The position numbers and the translations under genes were made by a program. Of a stretch of DNA of 64,000 nt, positions 16,006 through 24,761 are shown in pieces. The stretch's first letter is position 1. Every line of letters begins with the position of its first letter. The stretch is from NCBI GenBank assembly GCA_019419555.1, contig DXZR01000006.1, forward strand, positions 1 to 64,000. The letters run 5' to 3'. Source of the DNA: Collinsella sp. Lineage in GTDB: Bacteria > Actinomycetota > Coriobacteriia > Coriobacteriales > Coriobacteriaceae. The notes beneath the pieces were generated by a model, which saw nothing but the letters and a program-made list of their open reading frames with translations, had not been told where the DNA came from and ran no database searches.

Positions 16006-17316
16006 ATGAGCCAGTTCATCAACAACCCCGAGCACACCTTTGGTTTCGATACCCTGCAGCTTCATGTTGGCCAGGAGAGCGCCGACCCCGCATCCGACTC
16101 CCGCGCCGTGCCTATCTACCAGACCACGAGCTATGTGTTCCGCAACTCCCAGCACGCCGCCGATCGCTTTGGTCTTGCCGACGCCGGTAACATCTACGGC
16201 CGTCTGACCAACTCCACCCAGGGCGTCTTTGAGGACCGTATCGCCGCGCTCGAGGGTGGCGTGGCCGGTCTTGCCGTCGCCTCCGGTGCCGCTGCCATCA
16301 CCTATACCCTGCAGGCTCTTGCCCAGGCTGGTGACCACGTGGTGGCTCAGAAGACCATCTACGGCGGTTCCTACAACCTGCTCGAGCATACGCTCTCCCA
16401 GTTTGGCGTCGAGACCACGTTTGTCGATGCCCACAACCTGGAAGAGGTTGAGGGTGCCATCAAGGACAACACCACGGTCATCTATCTCGAGACGCTCGGC
16501 AACCCCAACTCTGACATCCCCAACATCGACGCCATCTCCGAGATCGCCAAGAAGCACGGTCTGCCGGTTGTCGTCGACAACACTTTCGGCACCCCGTATC
16601 TGTTCCGTCCGCTGGAGCATGGCGCCAACATCGTCGTCCACTCCGCAACCAAGTTCATCGGCGGCCACGGCACCTCGCTGGGCGGTGTGATCGTCGACGG
16701 CGGTAACTTCGATTGGAAGGCGAGCGGAAAGTACGCCCAGATCGCTGAGCCCAACCCCTCCTACCATGGCGTCTCGTTTGCCGAGGCTGCCGGTCCCGCC
16801 GCCTTCGCAACCTATGTCCGCGCCATCCTGCTGCGTGACGAGGGTGCCTGCATCAGCCCGTTCAACGCCTGGGTCCTGCTCCAGGGCACCGAGACCCTGT
16901 CGCTGCGCGTTGACCGTCATGTCGAGAACACCAAGAAGGTCGTTGAGTTCCTTGCCGGCGACAGCCACGTTGCCAAGGTGAACCACCCGAGCCTGCCTGA
17001 GCACCCCGATCACGAGCTCTATCAGAAGTACTTCCCCAACGGCGGCGCTTCGATCTTCACCTTTGAGATTAAGGGTGGCCAGGAGGCTGCCTGGAAGTTC
17101 ATCGATCATCTGCAGGTGTTCTCGCTGCTCGCCAACGTGGCCGACGTCAAGTCGCTCGTCGTGCACCCGGCTACCACCACGCACTCCCAGCTCTCTGCCG
17201 AGGAGCTCGCCGAGCAGAACATCACGCCCTCCACGATCCGTCTTTCCATCGGTACCGAGAACGCCGAGGACATCATTTGGGATCTGAAGCAGGCCTTCGC
17301 CGTGCTGGACGAGTAA
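16006..17316 (+). CDS. metY: O-acetylhomoserine sulfhydrylase
   Basis: PLP enzyme of the Cys/Met metabolism family, which makes homocysteine from O-acetylhomoserine and sulfide for methionine synthesis. The 436-residue length fits the MetY type, longer than MetB or MetC. The PLP lysine lies in HSATKFIGGHGTSLGG, the cofactor-phosphate segment is ASGAAAITYT, and the C-terminal motif VHPATTTHSQL is present. AAGGAG precedes the ATG at good distance. The frame is open further up but runs through the leader. Confidence 0.95.
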   Translation: MSQFINNPEHTFGFDTLQLHVGQESADPASDSRAVPIYQTTSYVFRNSQHAADRFGLADAGNIYGRLTNSTQGVFEDRIAALEGGVAGLAVASGAAAITYTLQALAQAGDHVVAQKTIYGGSYNLLEHTLSQFGVETTFVDAHNLEEVEGAIKDNTTVIYLETLGNPNSDIPNIDAISEIAKKHGLPVVVDNTFGTPYLFRPLEHGANIVVHSATKFIGGHGTSLGGVIVDGGNFDWKASGKYAQIAEPNPSYHGVSFAEAAGPAAFATYVRAILLRDEGACISPFNAWVLLQGTETLSLRVDRHVENTKKVVEFLAGDSHVAKVNHPSLPEHPDHELYQKYFPNGGASIFTFEIKGGQEAAWKFIDHLQVFSLLANVADVKSLVVHPATTTHSQLSAEELAEQNITPSTIRLSIGTENAEDIIWDLKQAFAVLDE

Positions 17317-17379
17317 GGCGACTTGTGCAAGGACCCCTTGCGACTCGATAGGTATAACTGCATAAATGCCTGCTCAAGG

Positions 17380-17416
17380 CGCCTGCGCAAGCAATGGTTG
17401 CGCAGGCGTCTTTTTT
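17380..17416 (+). terminator. Rho-independent terminator of metY
   Basis: An 11-bp stem CGCCTGCGCAA/TTGCGCAGGCG with a seven-base loop is followed by six T residues. Confidence 0.92.
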
Positions 17417-17627
17417 GCATAGGAAAGGCGCTATTACAGGGTTTTTGGCATGCTTTATGCATTTGGGTTGTGGAAAACTCCTGTTGAGAGGATGTGAGTT
17501 TTACGCAATTGACGTGCGCCTTTTGAGTAAAACCGCAGGTCGCGATTTGCTCGAGGTACTATGCAGCGCGATCGAATCACACGCAGCTCAAACGCAGCAA
17601 AAACGCACTACGGAGGTTTCCAGCTAC

Positions 17628-18404
17628 ATGAGGATCGATTCACGAAAACCGAAAGCCGTCGCCCTTTCCGCCGCTCTGACCGTGGCGCTTTTGGCGGGCG
17701 CCGGCGCAACTGATGCCCACGCGGCAACACTGTCCGATACGGTTGGATCTACGCCGTCCGAGACGACGCTGGTACAGCCCGTTGATTATCGCGGCGATGG
17801 TTATGGTTCCATGCAGGAGTGGAACGCCTCGATGGGGGCAAAGCGCGATTCCCTGGAGATGCGCGCTCAGATCATTATGAACATGTACGGTGACTATGCC
17901 ACCGATGACGAGCGCGCTGTACTACAGGGTTGCATCGACGGTGCGGGCAGTCTTTTGACGATGGATGAGGTCGACGCCAAGTCGACCGAGCTCGACGAGC
18001 TTCGCTCCACGCTTGAGGATGCCAAGCGCGAGGCGCTCGAGGCTGCCGCAGCCGAAGCCGAGGCCGCTGAGGCCGTTCAGGCTTCGTATTACAACGCCGG
18101 CTCCGGCTCGTCTTACACGTCTGCTGCGTATTGCGCGAACGGCTCGGGTCTGACGCGCTCGAGCGGCGTCAATAACTATAACGGCCGCCGCGAGACTTAT
18201 TACAGCAGCAACGTGTTGTATCACCACCGCACGGGCGAATGGACGCAGGATTCCGAGGGCTTTTGGCGCGATTCCGATGGCTACTACGTCGTTGCCGCGG
18301 GCGATAAGGCCCAGGGCTCGACTTTTACGGGCTCTAAGGGCGAGTGCAAGGTCTATGACTCCGGCTGTGCTGCCGGAACCACCGACTACTATACCGGTTG
18401 GTAA
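17628..18404 (+). CDS. Secreted coiled-coil protein of unknown function
   Basis: 258-residue protein with a Sec signal peptide (KPKAVALSAALTVALLAGAG, cleavage probably after DAHA). A helical stretch rich in Ala and Glu at about residues 105-145 looks like a coiled coil. The C-terminal 110 residues are rich in Tyr, Ser and Gly and hold four cysteines, including the GECKVYDSGCAAGTTDYY end, which could form disulfides. I do not recognise a catalytic motif. CGGAGG lies 11 bases before the ATG. A cell-surface or cell-wall-associated role is likely. Confidence 0.75.
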   Translation: MRIDSRKPKAVALSAALTVALLAGAGATDAHAATLSDTVGSTPSETTLVQPVDYRGDGYGSMQEWNASMGAKRDSLEMRAQIIMNMYGDYATDDERAVLQGCIDGAGSLLTMDEVDAKSTELDELRSTLEDAKREALEAAAAEAEAAEAVQASYYNAGSGSSYTSAAYCANGSGLTRSSGVNNYNGRRETYYSSNVLYHHRTGEWTQDSEGFWRDSDGYYVVAAGDKAQGSTFTGSKGECKVYDSGCAAGTTDYYTGW

Positions 18405-18435
18405 TCTGCCATAAGCCAATAGGACATGACGGGCG

Positions 18436-18481
18436 GGCGTCTTTACCGAGCCTTTGGGCAACGTAAGGGCGTCCGTTTTTT
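18436..18481 (+). terminator. Terminator of the secreted coiled-coil protein gene
   Basis: GGCGTCTTTAC pairs with GTAAGGGCGTC using three G-U pairs, closes a 16-base loop and is followed by CGTTTTTT. Confidence 0.65.
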
Positions 18482-18591
18482 GTGCGTGCTTGAGTTAACA
18501 GAGCGCTTACCGTGGCCGTACGCCGCGCATATGGGCGCGGGGCACACTAAGTCACGAGAAACAAAGTCGTTCTCGTGGAGGAAGTGGTCTT

Positions 18592-18810
18592 GTGAACGCT
18601 CGAGATATCGCCGTTGCCGCCGTTGCCCTTTTGATCGGATGTCTTGGTCCGACGGCGGCGTTAGCTGCCGGCTTGCAGTCCGCTACAGGCGCCGCTCCTG
18701 TGGTTGTGGGCGCCTTGATTGCAGTGACGTTGCTGGGAAGCGCCGGCGTGCTACTTTGCCGTGATGACGAGGACGAGGTTCCGGAATCGCAAAATAAACC
18801 TCAGTTTTAG
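18592..18810 (+). CDS. Small two-helix membrane protein
   Basis: 72 residues with GTG start and GGAGGAAG upstream. Two hydrophobic segments (residues 5-26 and about 36-55) are followed by a short acidic, polar tail (CRDDEDEVPESQNK). The first segment could be a signal peptide ending in ALAAG, leaving one membrane anchor. No known function. Confidence 0.65.
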   Translation: MNARDIAVAAVALLIGCLGPTAALAAGLQSATGAAPVVVGALIAVTLLGSAGVLLCRDDEDEVPESQNKPQF

Positions 18811-18826
18811 CCTCGGGCTAAATGCA

Positions 18827-18866
18827 ACAGGCCTTCGCGAATGACGGAATCCTCGCGAAGGCCTGT
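18827..18866. terminator. Two-way hairpin between convergent genes
   Basis: A perfect 14-bp stem ACAGGCCTTCGCGA/TCGCGAAGGCCTGT with a 12-base loop separates the small membrane protein gene from the PanE-like gene on the other strand. The T-rich stretch is poor on both sides. Confidence 0.6.
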
Positions 18867-18901
18867 CTGCTTGTAGTGCGCGCGTCGCGATGCGACCGAG
18901 G

Positions 18902-19816
18902 CTACCAGCTGCTTTCTATTTCGCGAACCCTCTGATAGAGCCATTCGTTCTGCGGCACTTGGATATCGTGTTTGGCGGCCAGGCGGCAAATGGTGCCCGC
19001 GAATTCCTCGACTTCGGTTTTGCGCCTTGCGATGCGGTCCTGCGCCATCGAGGGCATACCGGCGGGGTCGATCCCCTCGATGAGGTGCACCATCTGCGTC
19101 AGGTCTGCCTCGGTCAGCTCAATGCCCTCGGCGTTGGCGACCGCAAGCGTCTCTCGCATGGCGGAAACAAAGCAGCGGCGCTGCTCGGAGCCCGGCTCCG
19201 TGGCGCTTCCGTAGGTCCCGCCGTAGGCCATGCAGGTCTGGTTGATGCCGTCGTTGAGCATGAGTTTGGCCCACATGCGGTGCGCAATGTCGCTCTCGAC
19301 GGTATGGGCGATGCCGCAGCGCGTGTAGAGCTCGTCGATTGCAGTGATGGTTGCGGGATCCGTGCCGGCCGCCGCGCCAAAGCGGATTTCTCCGGTGTTG
19401 GTAAAGGTGAGCGCGCCGTCGAGGAATACGGCGTCCATGCCCTGGCAGATACCCAGGACGGTGTGCTTCCAGCCAAAGCGCTCGGCAATCTTTTGCTCGC
19501 TCGTAATGCCGTTGCACAGCGAGGCGATGAGCGTGTTGGGTCCCACGACGCGCTCCATAGTCTTGAGCGCTTGGTTGAGTCCCGTCGTCTTGACCGTGAG
19601 AATGACCAGATCGGCGGGCGTTGCCTCGCTGGCACGGACGGACGTGAGATTGCAGCGCTCGCCGTTGACGGTGAGCGCGTCGTTCGCATGACGCTCAAAA
19701 CGGGCGTCATCCATGACGTATTCGACGGCGTCGTTGCCGAGGGCCTTGGCAATCATGCTGCCGTAGAGCAGGCCGACGCCGCCCTTGCCGATAAAGGCGA
19801 CCTTGTTGATCTGCAT
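18902..19816 (-). CDS. 2-dehydropantoate 2-reductase (PanE family)
   Basis: NADPH-dependent reductase of 304 residues. The dinucleotide-binding loop is IGKGGVGLLYGSM, followed by the family motifs VKTTGLNQAL, SLCNGITSEQ and, in the helical C-terminal domain, WAKLMLNDGINQTC, which contains the catalytic Lys. It may supply pantoate for coenzyme A or act on a related 2-keto acid. I chose the second ATG because GGGGAG directly abuts the first. A terminator stands between it and the small gene upstream. Confidence 0.85.
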   Translation of the reverse strand: MQINKVAFIGKGGVGLLYGSMIAKALGNDAVEYVMDDARFERHANDALTVNGERCNLTSVRASEATPADLVILTVKTTGLNQALKTMERVVGPNTLIASLCNGITSEQKIAERFGWKHTVLGICQGMDAVFLDGALTFTNTGEIRFGAAAGTDPATITAIDELYTRCGIAHTVESDIAHRMWAKLMLNDGINQTCMAYGGTYGSATEPGSEQRRCFVSAMRETLAVANAEGIELTEADLTQMVHLIEGIDPAGMPSMAQDRIARRKTEVEEFAGTICRLAAKHDIQVPQNEWLYQRVREIESSW

Positions 19817-19833
19817 GTGAATCATCTCCCCAT

Positions 19834-19861
19834 ATAAAAGGCGCCCGCGTAAGGGGCGCCT
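19834..19861 (-). terminator. Terminator after the small minus-strand gene
   Basis: Read on the minus strand, AGGCGCC/GGCGCCT forms a stem followed by TTTTATAT, just upstream of the PanE-like gene. Confidence 0.7.
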
Positions 19862-19939
19862 GATGGATTGTATGTCGCCGGGGCGTTTGGTAAGCGCGCG
19901 GGGCTGCTGTTATGAAAAAGAAACTATTGCACTGTGCGC

Positions 19940-20134
19940 TTATGCCGCGGGACAGATCACAAAAACGCGCGCAGGGTGTACGACGCCATCGCGCACCTTG
20001 GGGAAGGTGCAGAAGATGACAGCGCCTGTGGCGGGAAGCTCGTCCAGATGGTCTATGACCTCGATCTGGCAACGGTCGACCGAGAGGATGTATTGTTCTC
20101 CGGGATAGGGGTAGGCGTCCTCGCGCGTGGTCAC
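19940..20134 (-). CDS. Small hypothetical protein
   Basis: 64 residues from a GTG preceded by AAAGGAGG at ideal spacing, followed by a terminator. The sequence reads as a folded beta-rich domain (YILSVDRCQIEVIDHLDELP, then AVIFCTFPKVRDGVVHPARV) without membrane segments. I do not recognise a family. The strong ribosome site and the private terminator support a real gene. Confidence 0.6.
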   Translation of the reverse strand: MTTREDAYPYPGEQYILSVDRCQIEVIDHLDELPATGAVIFCTFPKVRDGVVHPARVFVICPAA

Positions 20135-20296
20135 GCTCGCCTCCTTTCATCGGGCTTTTTGCTGGTGTTAAAGCGGTGCCGTGACGGCTCGATTTCTGCT
20201 ACGTTACGATACGTTCTCGATTACGATTCCAATGTGTTTCGACGACGTGACCATTGTGTTTCGCCTCATTAGGGCTTCGAGGGGAGAGGAGGGGCA

Positions 20297-21484
20297 GTGC
20301 AATATCGCGTTGACCCCAAAAGCGGCAACCGTATCTCGGCGCTGGGGCTGGGTTGCATGAGGTTTCCCGGTGCGCCGGGACACCCCGATGCGAAGACGGC
20401 CGATGCCATCATTTCCCGTGCGGTGGAGCAAGGAATAACCTATCTGGACACGGCCTATCTCTACCCCGGTAACGAAGCTTGTGTGGGAGCTTCGCTTGAG
20501 CGCCTGGGTCTACGCGACCAGATTTTGCTCGCGACCAAGTTGCCGCACGCTTCGTGCAAATGTGCGGAGGATTTCGACCGCTTTTTTGACGAGCAGCTGC
20601 ACCGTTTGCGGACTGACCATATCGACTACTACCTCATGCACAACATCACCTCGCCCGCGCAGTGGGAGCGTGTGGTAGCGTTGGGTATCGAGGACTGGAT
20701 TGCGCACCAAAAGGTTGTGGGGCGTATTCGCCAGATAGGTTTTTCGTACCACGGCAGTGCGGCAGACTTCCTCACGATGCTTGACGCGTATGACTGGGAC
20801 TTTTGCCAGATCCAGTACAACTACGCTGGAGAGCGCTACCAAGCGGGAACGGCGGGACTCATGGCAGCTGCCGAGCGCGGGCTCGCGGTGTTTGTGATGG
20901 AACCGCTTTTGGGTGGACGCCTGGCGGGCAAACTGCCTCCGCGTGCCCGCGCCGTGTTCGATGGCGTACGCAATCCGTACCTGAAGACGCCGGCTGCTTG
21001 GGGCCTTTCGTGGGTGTGGAATCATCCTCAGGTCACGATGCTGCTATCGGGTATGACCGATACCGCGCAGGTGGACGAGAACGCGGCATTGGCGGATCGC
21101 GCACTGCCGGATTCGATGACAGCTACTCAGCTCGATACCATCGCACGTGTGCTGGGAGAGTTTGAGAAATCGAATCGCGTGCCCTGTACGGGGTGCGGCT
21201 ACTGCATGCCGTGCCCCAAGGGTATCAATATTCCCGGCTGCTTTGGCGCCTACAACGCGAGCTACGCGCATAGTTGGTTTACGGGGCTGTCTCAATACTT
21301 TACGGCGAGCGCGGTGCGGACGAACGAGCCCAAACTGGTGAGCAATTGCGTCAAGTGCGGCAGATGCGCGCGTCACTGCCCACAGCACATCGATATTCCC
21401 GAGCGTCTCGACGATGTGCGCCGACGTTTCCAGCCTGGCCCCGTAACGGCCGCGCTTAAAGCCTTTTGTAAAATGCGTTCCTGA
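20297..21484 (+). CDS. Aldo/keto reductase with C-terminal 2x[4Fe-4S] ferredoxin domain
   Basis: 395-residue oxidoreductase. An AKR barrel fills residues 1-270 (GLGCMRFPG, then the catalytic Asp/Tyr region TYLDTAYLYPGNE). The tail carries two cluster motifs, CTGCGYCMPCPKGINIPGCF and CVKCGRCARHCPQHIDIPER. Such FeS-AKR proteins are common in strict anaerobes, and their substrates are mostly unknown. The start is a GTG with GAGAGGAGG upstream. Confidence 0.9.
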   Translation: MQYRVDPKSGNRISALGLGCMRFPGAPGHPDAKTADAIISRAVEQGITYLDTAYLYPGNEACVGASLERLGLRDQILLATKLPHASCKCAEDFDRFFDEQLHRLRTDHIDYYLMHNITSPAQWERVVALGIEDWIAHQKVVGRIRQIGFSYHGSAADFLTMLDAYDWDFCQIQYNYAGERYQAGTAGLMAAAERGLAVFVMEPLLGGRLAGKLPPRARAVFDGVRNPYLKTPAAWGLSWVWNHPQVTMLLSGMTDTAQVDENAALADRALPDSMTATQLDTIARVLGEFEKSNRVPCTGCGYCMPCPKGINIPGCFGAYNASYAHSWFTGLSQYFTASAVRTNEPKLVSNCVKCGRCARHCPQHIDIPERLDDVRRRFQPGPVTAALKAFCKMRS

Positions 21485-21565
21485 TGCCCCTTTTATAACT
21501 TGCGGTGGAATAGTTCCTGTTTGCGGCAGAATAGGGGCCAAACAGGAACTATTCCACCGCAACTG
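21482..21565. repeat. Palindromic repeat, copy 1
   Basis: A perfect 24-bp stem (21500-21523 with 21539-21562) around a 15-base loop, preceded by TGATGCCCCTTTTATAA. The first three bases are the stop codon of the aldo/keto reductase gene. Nearly the same 84 bases recur before the endonuclease IV gene. There is no T-run after the stem. Confidence 0.88.
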
Positions 21566-21577
21566 AAGGGGGCTGTC

Positions 21578-22597
21578 GTGGACCATCGGGATTCATGTGA
21601 TGATTTACGTGAGGTTCGTTGGGGCGTTTTGGGCGCTGGGCGCATTTCGCATCGATTTGCATCGTCGCTCAAGGAGGTGGACGGGGCACGGCTTGTGGCT
21701 GCCGCCGGTCGCACTCCTTCGCATGTTGAGGAGTTTTGCAGGGCGTTTTTGATTGATGCCGCGCACAGTTATGCCACAGCTGACGATAGCGGCGATGCGG
21801 CTTATGATGCGCTGATTGCCGACCCCGATGTCGACGTAATCTACTTGGCTCTTCCACATGGCATGCATGCGCATTGGGTCTGTCGGGCACTGCGCGCGGG
21901 AAAGGCCGTGCTGTGCGAAAAGCCGGCCGTTTTGAATGAAGAAGAGGCTCTCTCGATTGCCTCCACCTCTCGCGAGCGCGGCGTGCTGTTTATGGAGGCG
22001 ATGAAAAATCGGTTTTGCCCGATGCGTACTCGCGTGAAGGGCTTGCTTGCGTCGGGCGAGCTCGGCCGTATCGTCTCGATTGAAAGCGTGCAAAAACTCG
22101 ATTATGGTGAGCCCCCTTCGAGTTATCTGCTCGACCCGTTGCAGGGTGGCTGTCTATATGACATGGGCTGCTATGCGGTCGGTTGGTTTGAGGATTTGCT
22201 CGCGGGCGCGTGCGAGGTTTCGTCCCGTGAAGTTCGCTGGCGTGACGTATCGGGCGGCCGCGTCGATTGGGCCGACGAGATCCATATGAGTGTCGGCGGT
22301 ATACCCATTCATATGGTGTGCGACGGCAAAGCAGCATATGAAAGCCGCTTAACGATTGCCTGCGAGCGGGGCTCGTTGGAAATCGACCGTCTCCATCGCC
22401 CCGAGCTCGCCCATGTGAAGTATTCCGACGGGCGAACGCTCGAAATAAATGCCCCGTTTGAGGTCGATGATTTCTACGGCGAAATCCAGCATGCGACCCA
22501 GCTCATCCGGGCGGGGAAACTCGAGAGTCCCGTCATGCCCCTTGCCGCCACACAACGCTGCGCGCGCATTATCGATGCAATCCGTCTAGCCCTCTAG
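21578..22597 (+). CDS. Gfo/Idh/MocA-family oxidoreductase
   Basis: 339-residue NAD(P)-dependent dehydrogenase related to trans-dihydrodiol and glucose-fructose oxidoreductases. The Rossmann motif is WGVLGAGRISHRF, the conserved Lys lies in CEKPAVLNEEEA, and the second domain has GGCLYDMGCYAV. GTG is chosen as start because GAAGGGGG lies six bases upstream. The frame stays open through the palindrome but is not protein-like there. Substrate unknown. Confidence 0.85.
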   Translation: MDHRDSCDDLREVRWGVLGAGRISHRFASSLKEVDGARLVAAAGRTPSHVEEFCRAFLIDAAHSYATADDSGDAAYDALIADPDVDVIYLALPHGMHAHWVCRALRAGKAVLCEKPAVLNEEEALSIASTSRERGVLFMEAMKNRFCPMRTRVKGLLASGELGRIVSIESVQKLDYGEPPSSYLLDPLQGGCLYDMGCYAVGWFEDLLAGACEVSSREVRWRDVSGGRVDWADEIHMSVGGIPIHMVCDGKAAYESRLTIACERGSLEIDRLHRPELAHVKYSDGRTLEINAPFEVDDFYGEIQHATQLIRAGKLESPVMPLAATQRCARIIDAIRLAL

Positions 22598-22667
22598 GCT
22601 TGGCGCTGACGCGTAGGGGATCATGACGCTGGCGCCCGTAGCCGTAGTGCTTGGCGCCCCGCATCTC

Positions 22668-22752
22668 TGATGCCCCTTTTATAAGTTGCGGTGGAATAGT
22701 TCCTGTTTGCGGCAGAATAGGGGCCAAACAGGAACTATTTCACCGCAACTGA
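22668..22752. repeat. Palindromic repeat, copy 2
   Basis: Stem 22684-22709 with 22725-22750 (26 bp, one G-T position). It differs from copy 1 by only two substitutions over the conserved 80 bases, and one of them improves pairing at the base of the stem. It stands 17 bases before the endonuclease IV start. Confidence 0.88.
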
Positions 22753-22768
22753 TGAGGGGGAGCTGGAG

Positions 22769-23635
22769 ATGCTGACGATTGGGTGTCATCTTTCGACGAC
22801 GAAGGGCTATCGGGCAATGGGGGAGACGGCGCTATCCATTGGCGCCAACACCTTTGCATTCTTTACGCGCAACCCGCGCGGCGGCAAGGCGAAAGATCTT
22901 GACATGGATGACGTGGCGGCCCTGCGCGAGCTTATGGAGCAAAACGACTTTGGCCCGCTCGTGGCTCATGCCCCGTATACCTATAACCCCTGCTCGGCCA
23001 AAGAGCGGGCGCGCGAGTTTGCCTTGGAGGCAATGGCCGAGGACTTACAGCGTCTGGAAGCGCTGCCCGGCAACTACTACAACTTCCATCCCGGTGCGCA
23101 TGTGGGGCAGGGTGCCGATGCTGGCATTCAAATGATCGTTGACACCTTGTGTCAGGTGATGTTTGAGGGCCAGCAGACGACGGTGCTGCTTGAGACCATG
23201 GCCGGCAAGGGTACCGAGGTGGGCCGCAGCTTTGAGGAACTGGCGCTCATCATTGAGGGTGTTGCCGACAAGCGCCCCGAGCTGTCGGCCAAGTTGGGCG
23301 TTTGTCTGGACACCTGCCATGTGAATGACGCCGGCTACGACATCATCCATGATCTGGACGGTGTGCTCGACGAGTTCGATCGTGTGGTGGGTATCGAGCG
23401 CCTGCGCGCCGTGCATATCAATGACTCCAAGAACCCCTGCGGTGCCCATAAGGATCGCCACGAGTGCATCGGCAAGGGCTACCTGGGTAGTGAAGAGTTT
23501 GGCGGCGGTATGCAGGTTATGCAGAATATTGTATCGAATGGCCGCTTGCGCGCATTGCCATTCATTTTGGAGACACCGAACGAACTTGCAGGTTATGCGG
23601 CTGAAATTAAACTGTTAAGGTCATTGCAGCAGTAA
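22769..23635 (+). CDS. nfo: Endonuclease IV (AP endonuclease)
   Basis: Cuts DNA at abasic sites in base-excision repair, using three metal ions. The 288-residue protein keeps the ligand motifs in order: [59 protein letters not shown] and FILETP. GAGGGGGAG precedes the ATG. Confidence 0.95.
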   Translation: MLTIGCHLSTTKGYRAMGETALSIGANTFAFFTRNPRGGKAKDLDMDDVAALRELMEQNDFGPLVAHAPYTYNPCSAKERAREFALEAMAEDLQRLEALPGNYYNFHPGAHVGQGADAGIQMIVDTLCQVMFEGQQTTVLLETMAGKGTEVGRSFEELALIIEGVADKRPELSAKLGVCLDTCHVNDAGYDIIHDLDGVLDEFDRVVGIERLRAVHINDSKNPCGAHKDRHECIGKGYLGSEEFGGGMQVMQNIVSNGRLRALPFILETPNELAGYAAEIKLLRSLQQ

Positions 23636-23696
23636 TGACTGTCACAAAGTGGAGTGTTCCATTCACGTTATGGGTTTGTTTCAATCAGTTTTCTGA

Positions 23697-23725
23697 TTGC
23701 AGTTTCGCATTTACGGGTGCATAAT
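23697..23725 (+). promoter_or_regulatory. Promoter of the amino-acid ABC importer
   Basis: TTGCAG, 17 bases, CATAAT. It lies 58 bases before the start codon of the binding-protein gene. Confidence 0.6.
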
Positions 23726-23782
23726 ATCCAACAGTTTTTGCAGACCTCTGAATCAAACGGGGTCACCGGAAGGAGACTGATT

Positions 23783-24643
23783 ATGAAGCTCAAGAAGCTT
23801 GGCGCATTTGCCGCCACGGGCGCCATGGCGCTCGCCCTCGCACTGACGGGCTGCGGCTCGTCCAACGCCACCTCTGGTTCCAATGCCGGTTCCAGCAGCT
23901 CTGACGACGCTAAGGTCGAGAAGGTCGACGGCTCCAAGGAGTACGCGCTCGTCAAGGACGGTACGCTGACCGTCGGCACCTCTGCCGAGTACGCTCCGTT
24001 TGAGTACAAGGATGACAACGGCGATTATCAGGGCTTTGACCTTGAGCTCATCAAGGCTATCGGCGACAAGCTGGGTCTGGATGTCGAGTACGTCAACAAT
24101 GACTTCGACACGCTCGTCCCCGGTGTCGCTTCGGGCGCTAAGTACGACGTCGCCATCGCGGCTATCACCGACACGCCCGAGCGTGAGAAGGAGGTCACTT
24201 TCTCCGATTCCTACTACATGGACGATCAGGCTATCGTGACCAAGGTCGATAACACCGACATCACGGCCGACAACTACAGTGAGAAGCTCAACAACGCCGA
24301 CGCTACCATCATCGTCCAGTCTGGCTCGACCGCCGAGTCCTTTGCCCAGGAGAACTTCCCCAAGGCCAAGATCGTCCCCTACAAGGACGCTACCGAGTGC
24401 TTCAGCGCCCTGCAGTCCGATAAGGGCGACGCCGTAGTCACCAACCGCTCCGTTGCCAGCCAGCTGACCGCCGAGCAGTTCAACACCTGCCAGACCATTA
24501 AGCAGATCAGCACCGGCGAGGAGTACGCCATCGCCATCAACCAGGGCAACACCAAGCTCAAGGACGATATCAACCAGGCCATCAAGGACCTGACCGACGA
24601 CGGTACCGTCGACGCCCTCATGGCTAAGTACAACATCAAGTAA
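23783..24643 (+). CDS. Amino-acid-binding lipoprotein of an ABC importer
   Basis: Solute-binding protein family 3, 286 residues. The lipoprotein signal ends in LALTGCGSS, whose Cys would be lipidated, followed by a Ser/Asn-rich linker and the binding fold (GTLTVGTSAEYAPFEYKDDN, then IAAITDTPEREKEVTFSDSYY). It captures polar amino acids outside the cell for the permease and ATPase encoded next. A partial terminator between it and the permease gene would raise its dose relative to the rest, as is common. GGAAGGAG precedes the ATG. Confidence 0.93.
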   Translation: MKLKKLGAFAATGAMALALALTGCGSSNATSGSNAGSSSSDDAKVEKVDGSKEYALVKDGTLTVGTSAEYAPFEYKDDNGDYQGFDLELIKAIGDKLGLDVEYVNNDFDTLVPGVASGAKYDVAIAAITDTPEREKEVTFSDSYYMDDQAIVTKVDNTDITADNYSEKLNNADATIIVQSGSTAESFAQENFPKAKIVPYKDATECFSALQSDKGDAVVTNRSVASQLTAEQFNTCQTIKQISTGEEYAIAINQGNTKLKDDINQAIKDLTDDGTVDALMAKYNIK

Positions 24644-24665
24644 AATAGCTACTTGATTGCACGCG

Positions 24666-24697
24666 GGCCCTTTCCGTTTTGGCGGAGAGGGCCTTTG
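24666..24697 (+). terminator. Attenuating hairpin between binding protein and permease genes
   Basis: GGCCCTTTCCG pairs with CGGAGAGGGCC (one G-U) around a six-base loop, followed by TTTG only, so readthrough is expected. Confidence 0.55.
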
Positions 24698-24761
24698 CGC
24701 TTCTCTTGACGGAGAGCATTTCCGTCTTGTTTTGCCGGCAACTTCTACGATAGGAGCCACC

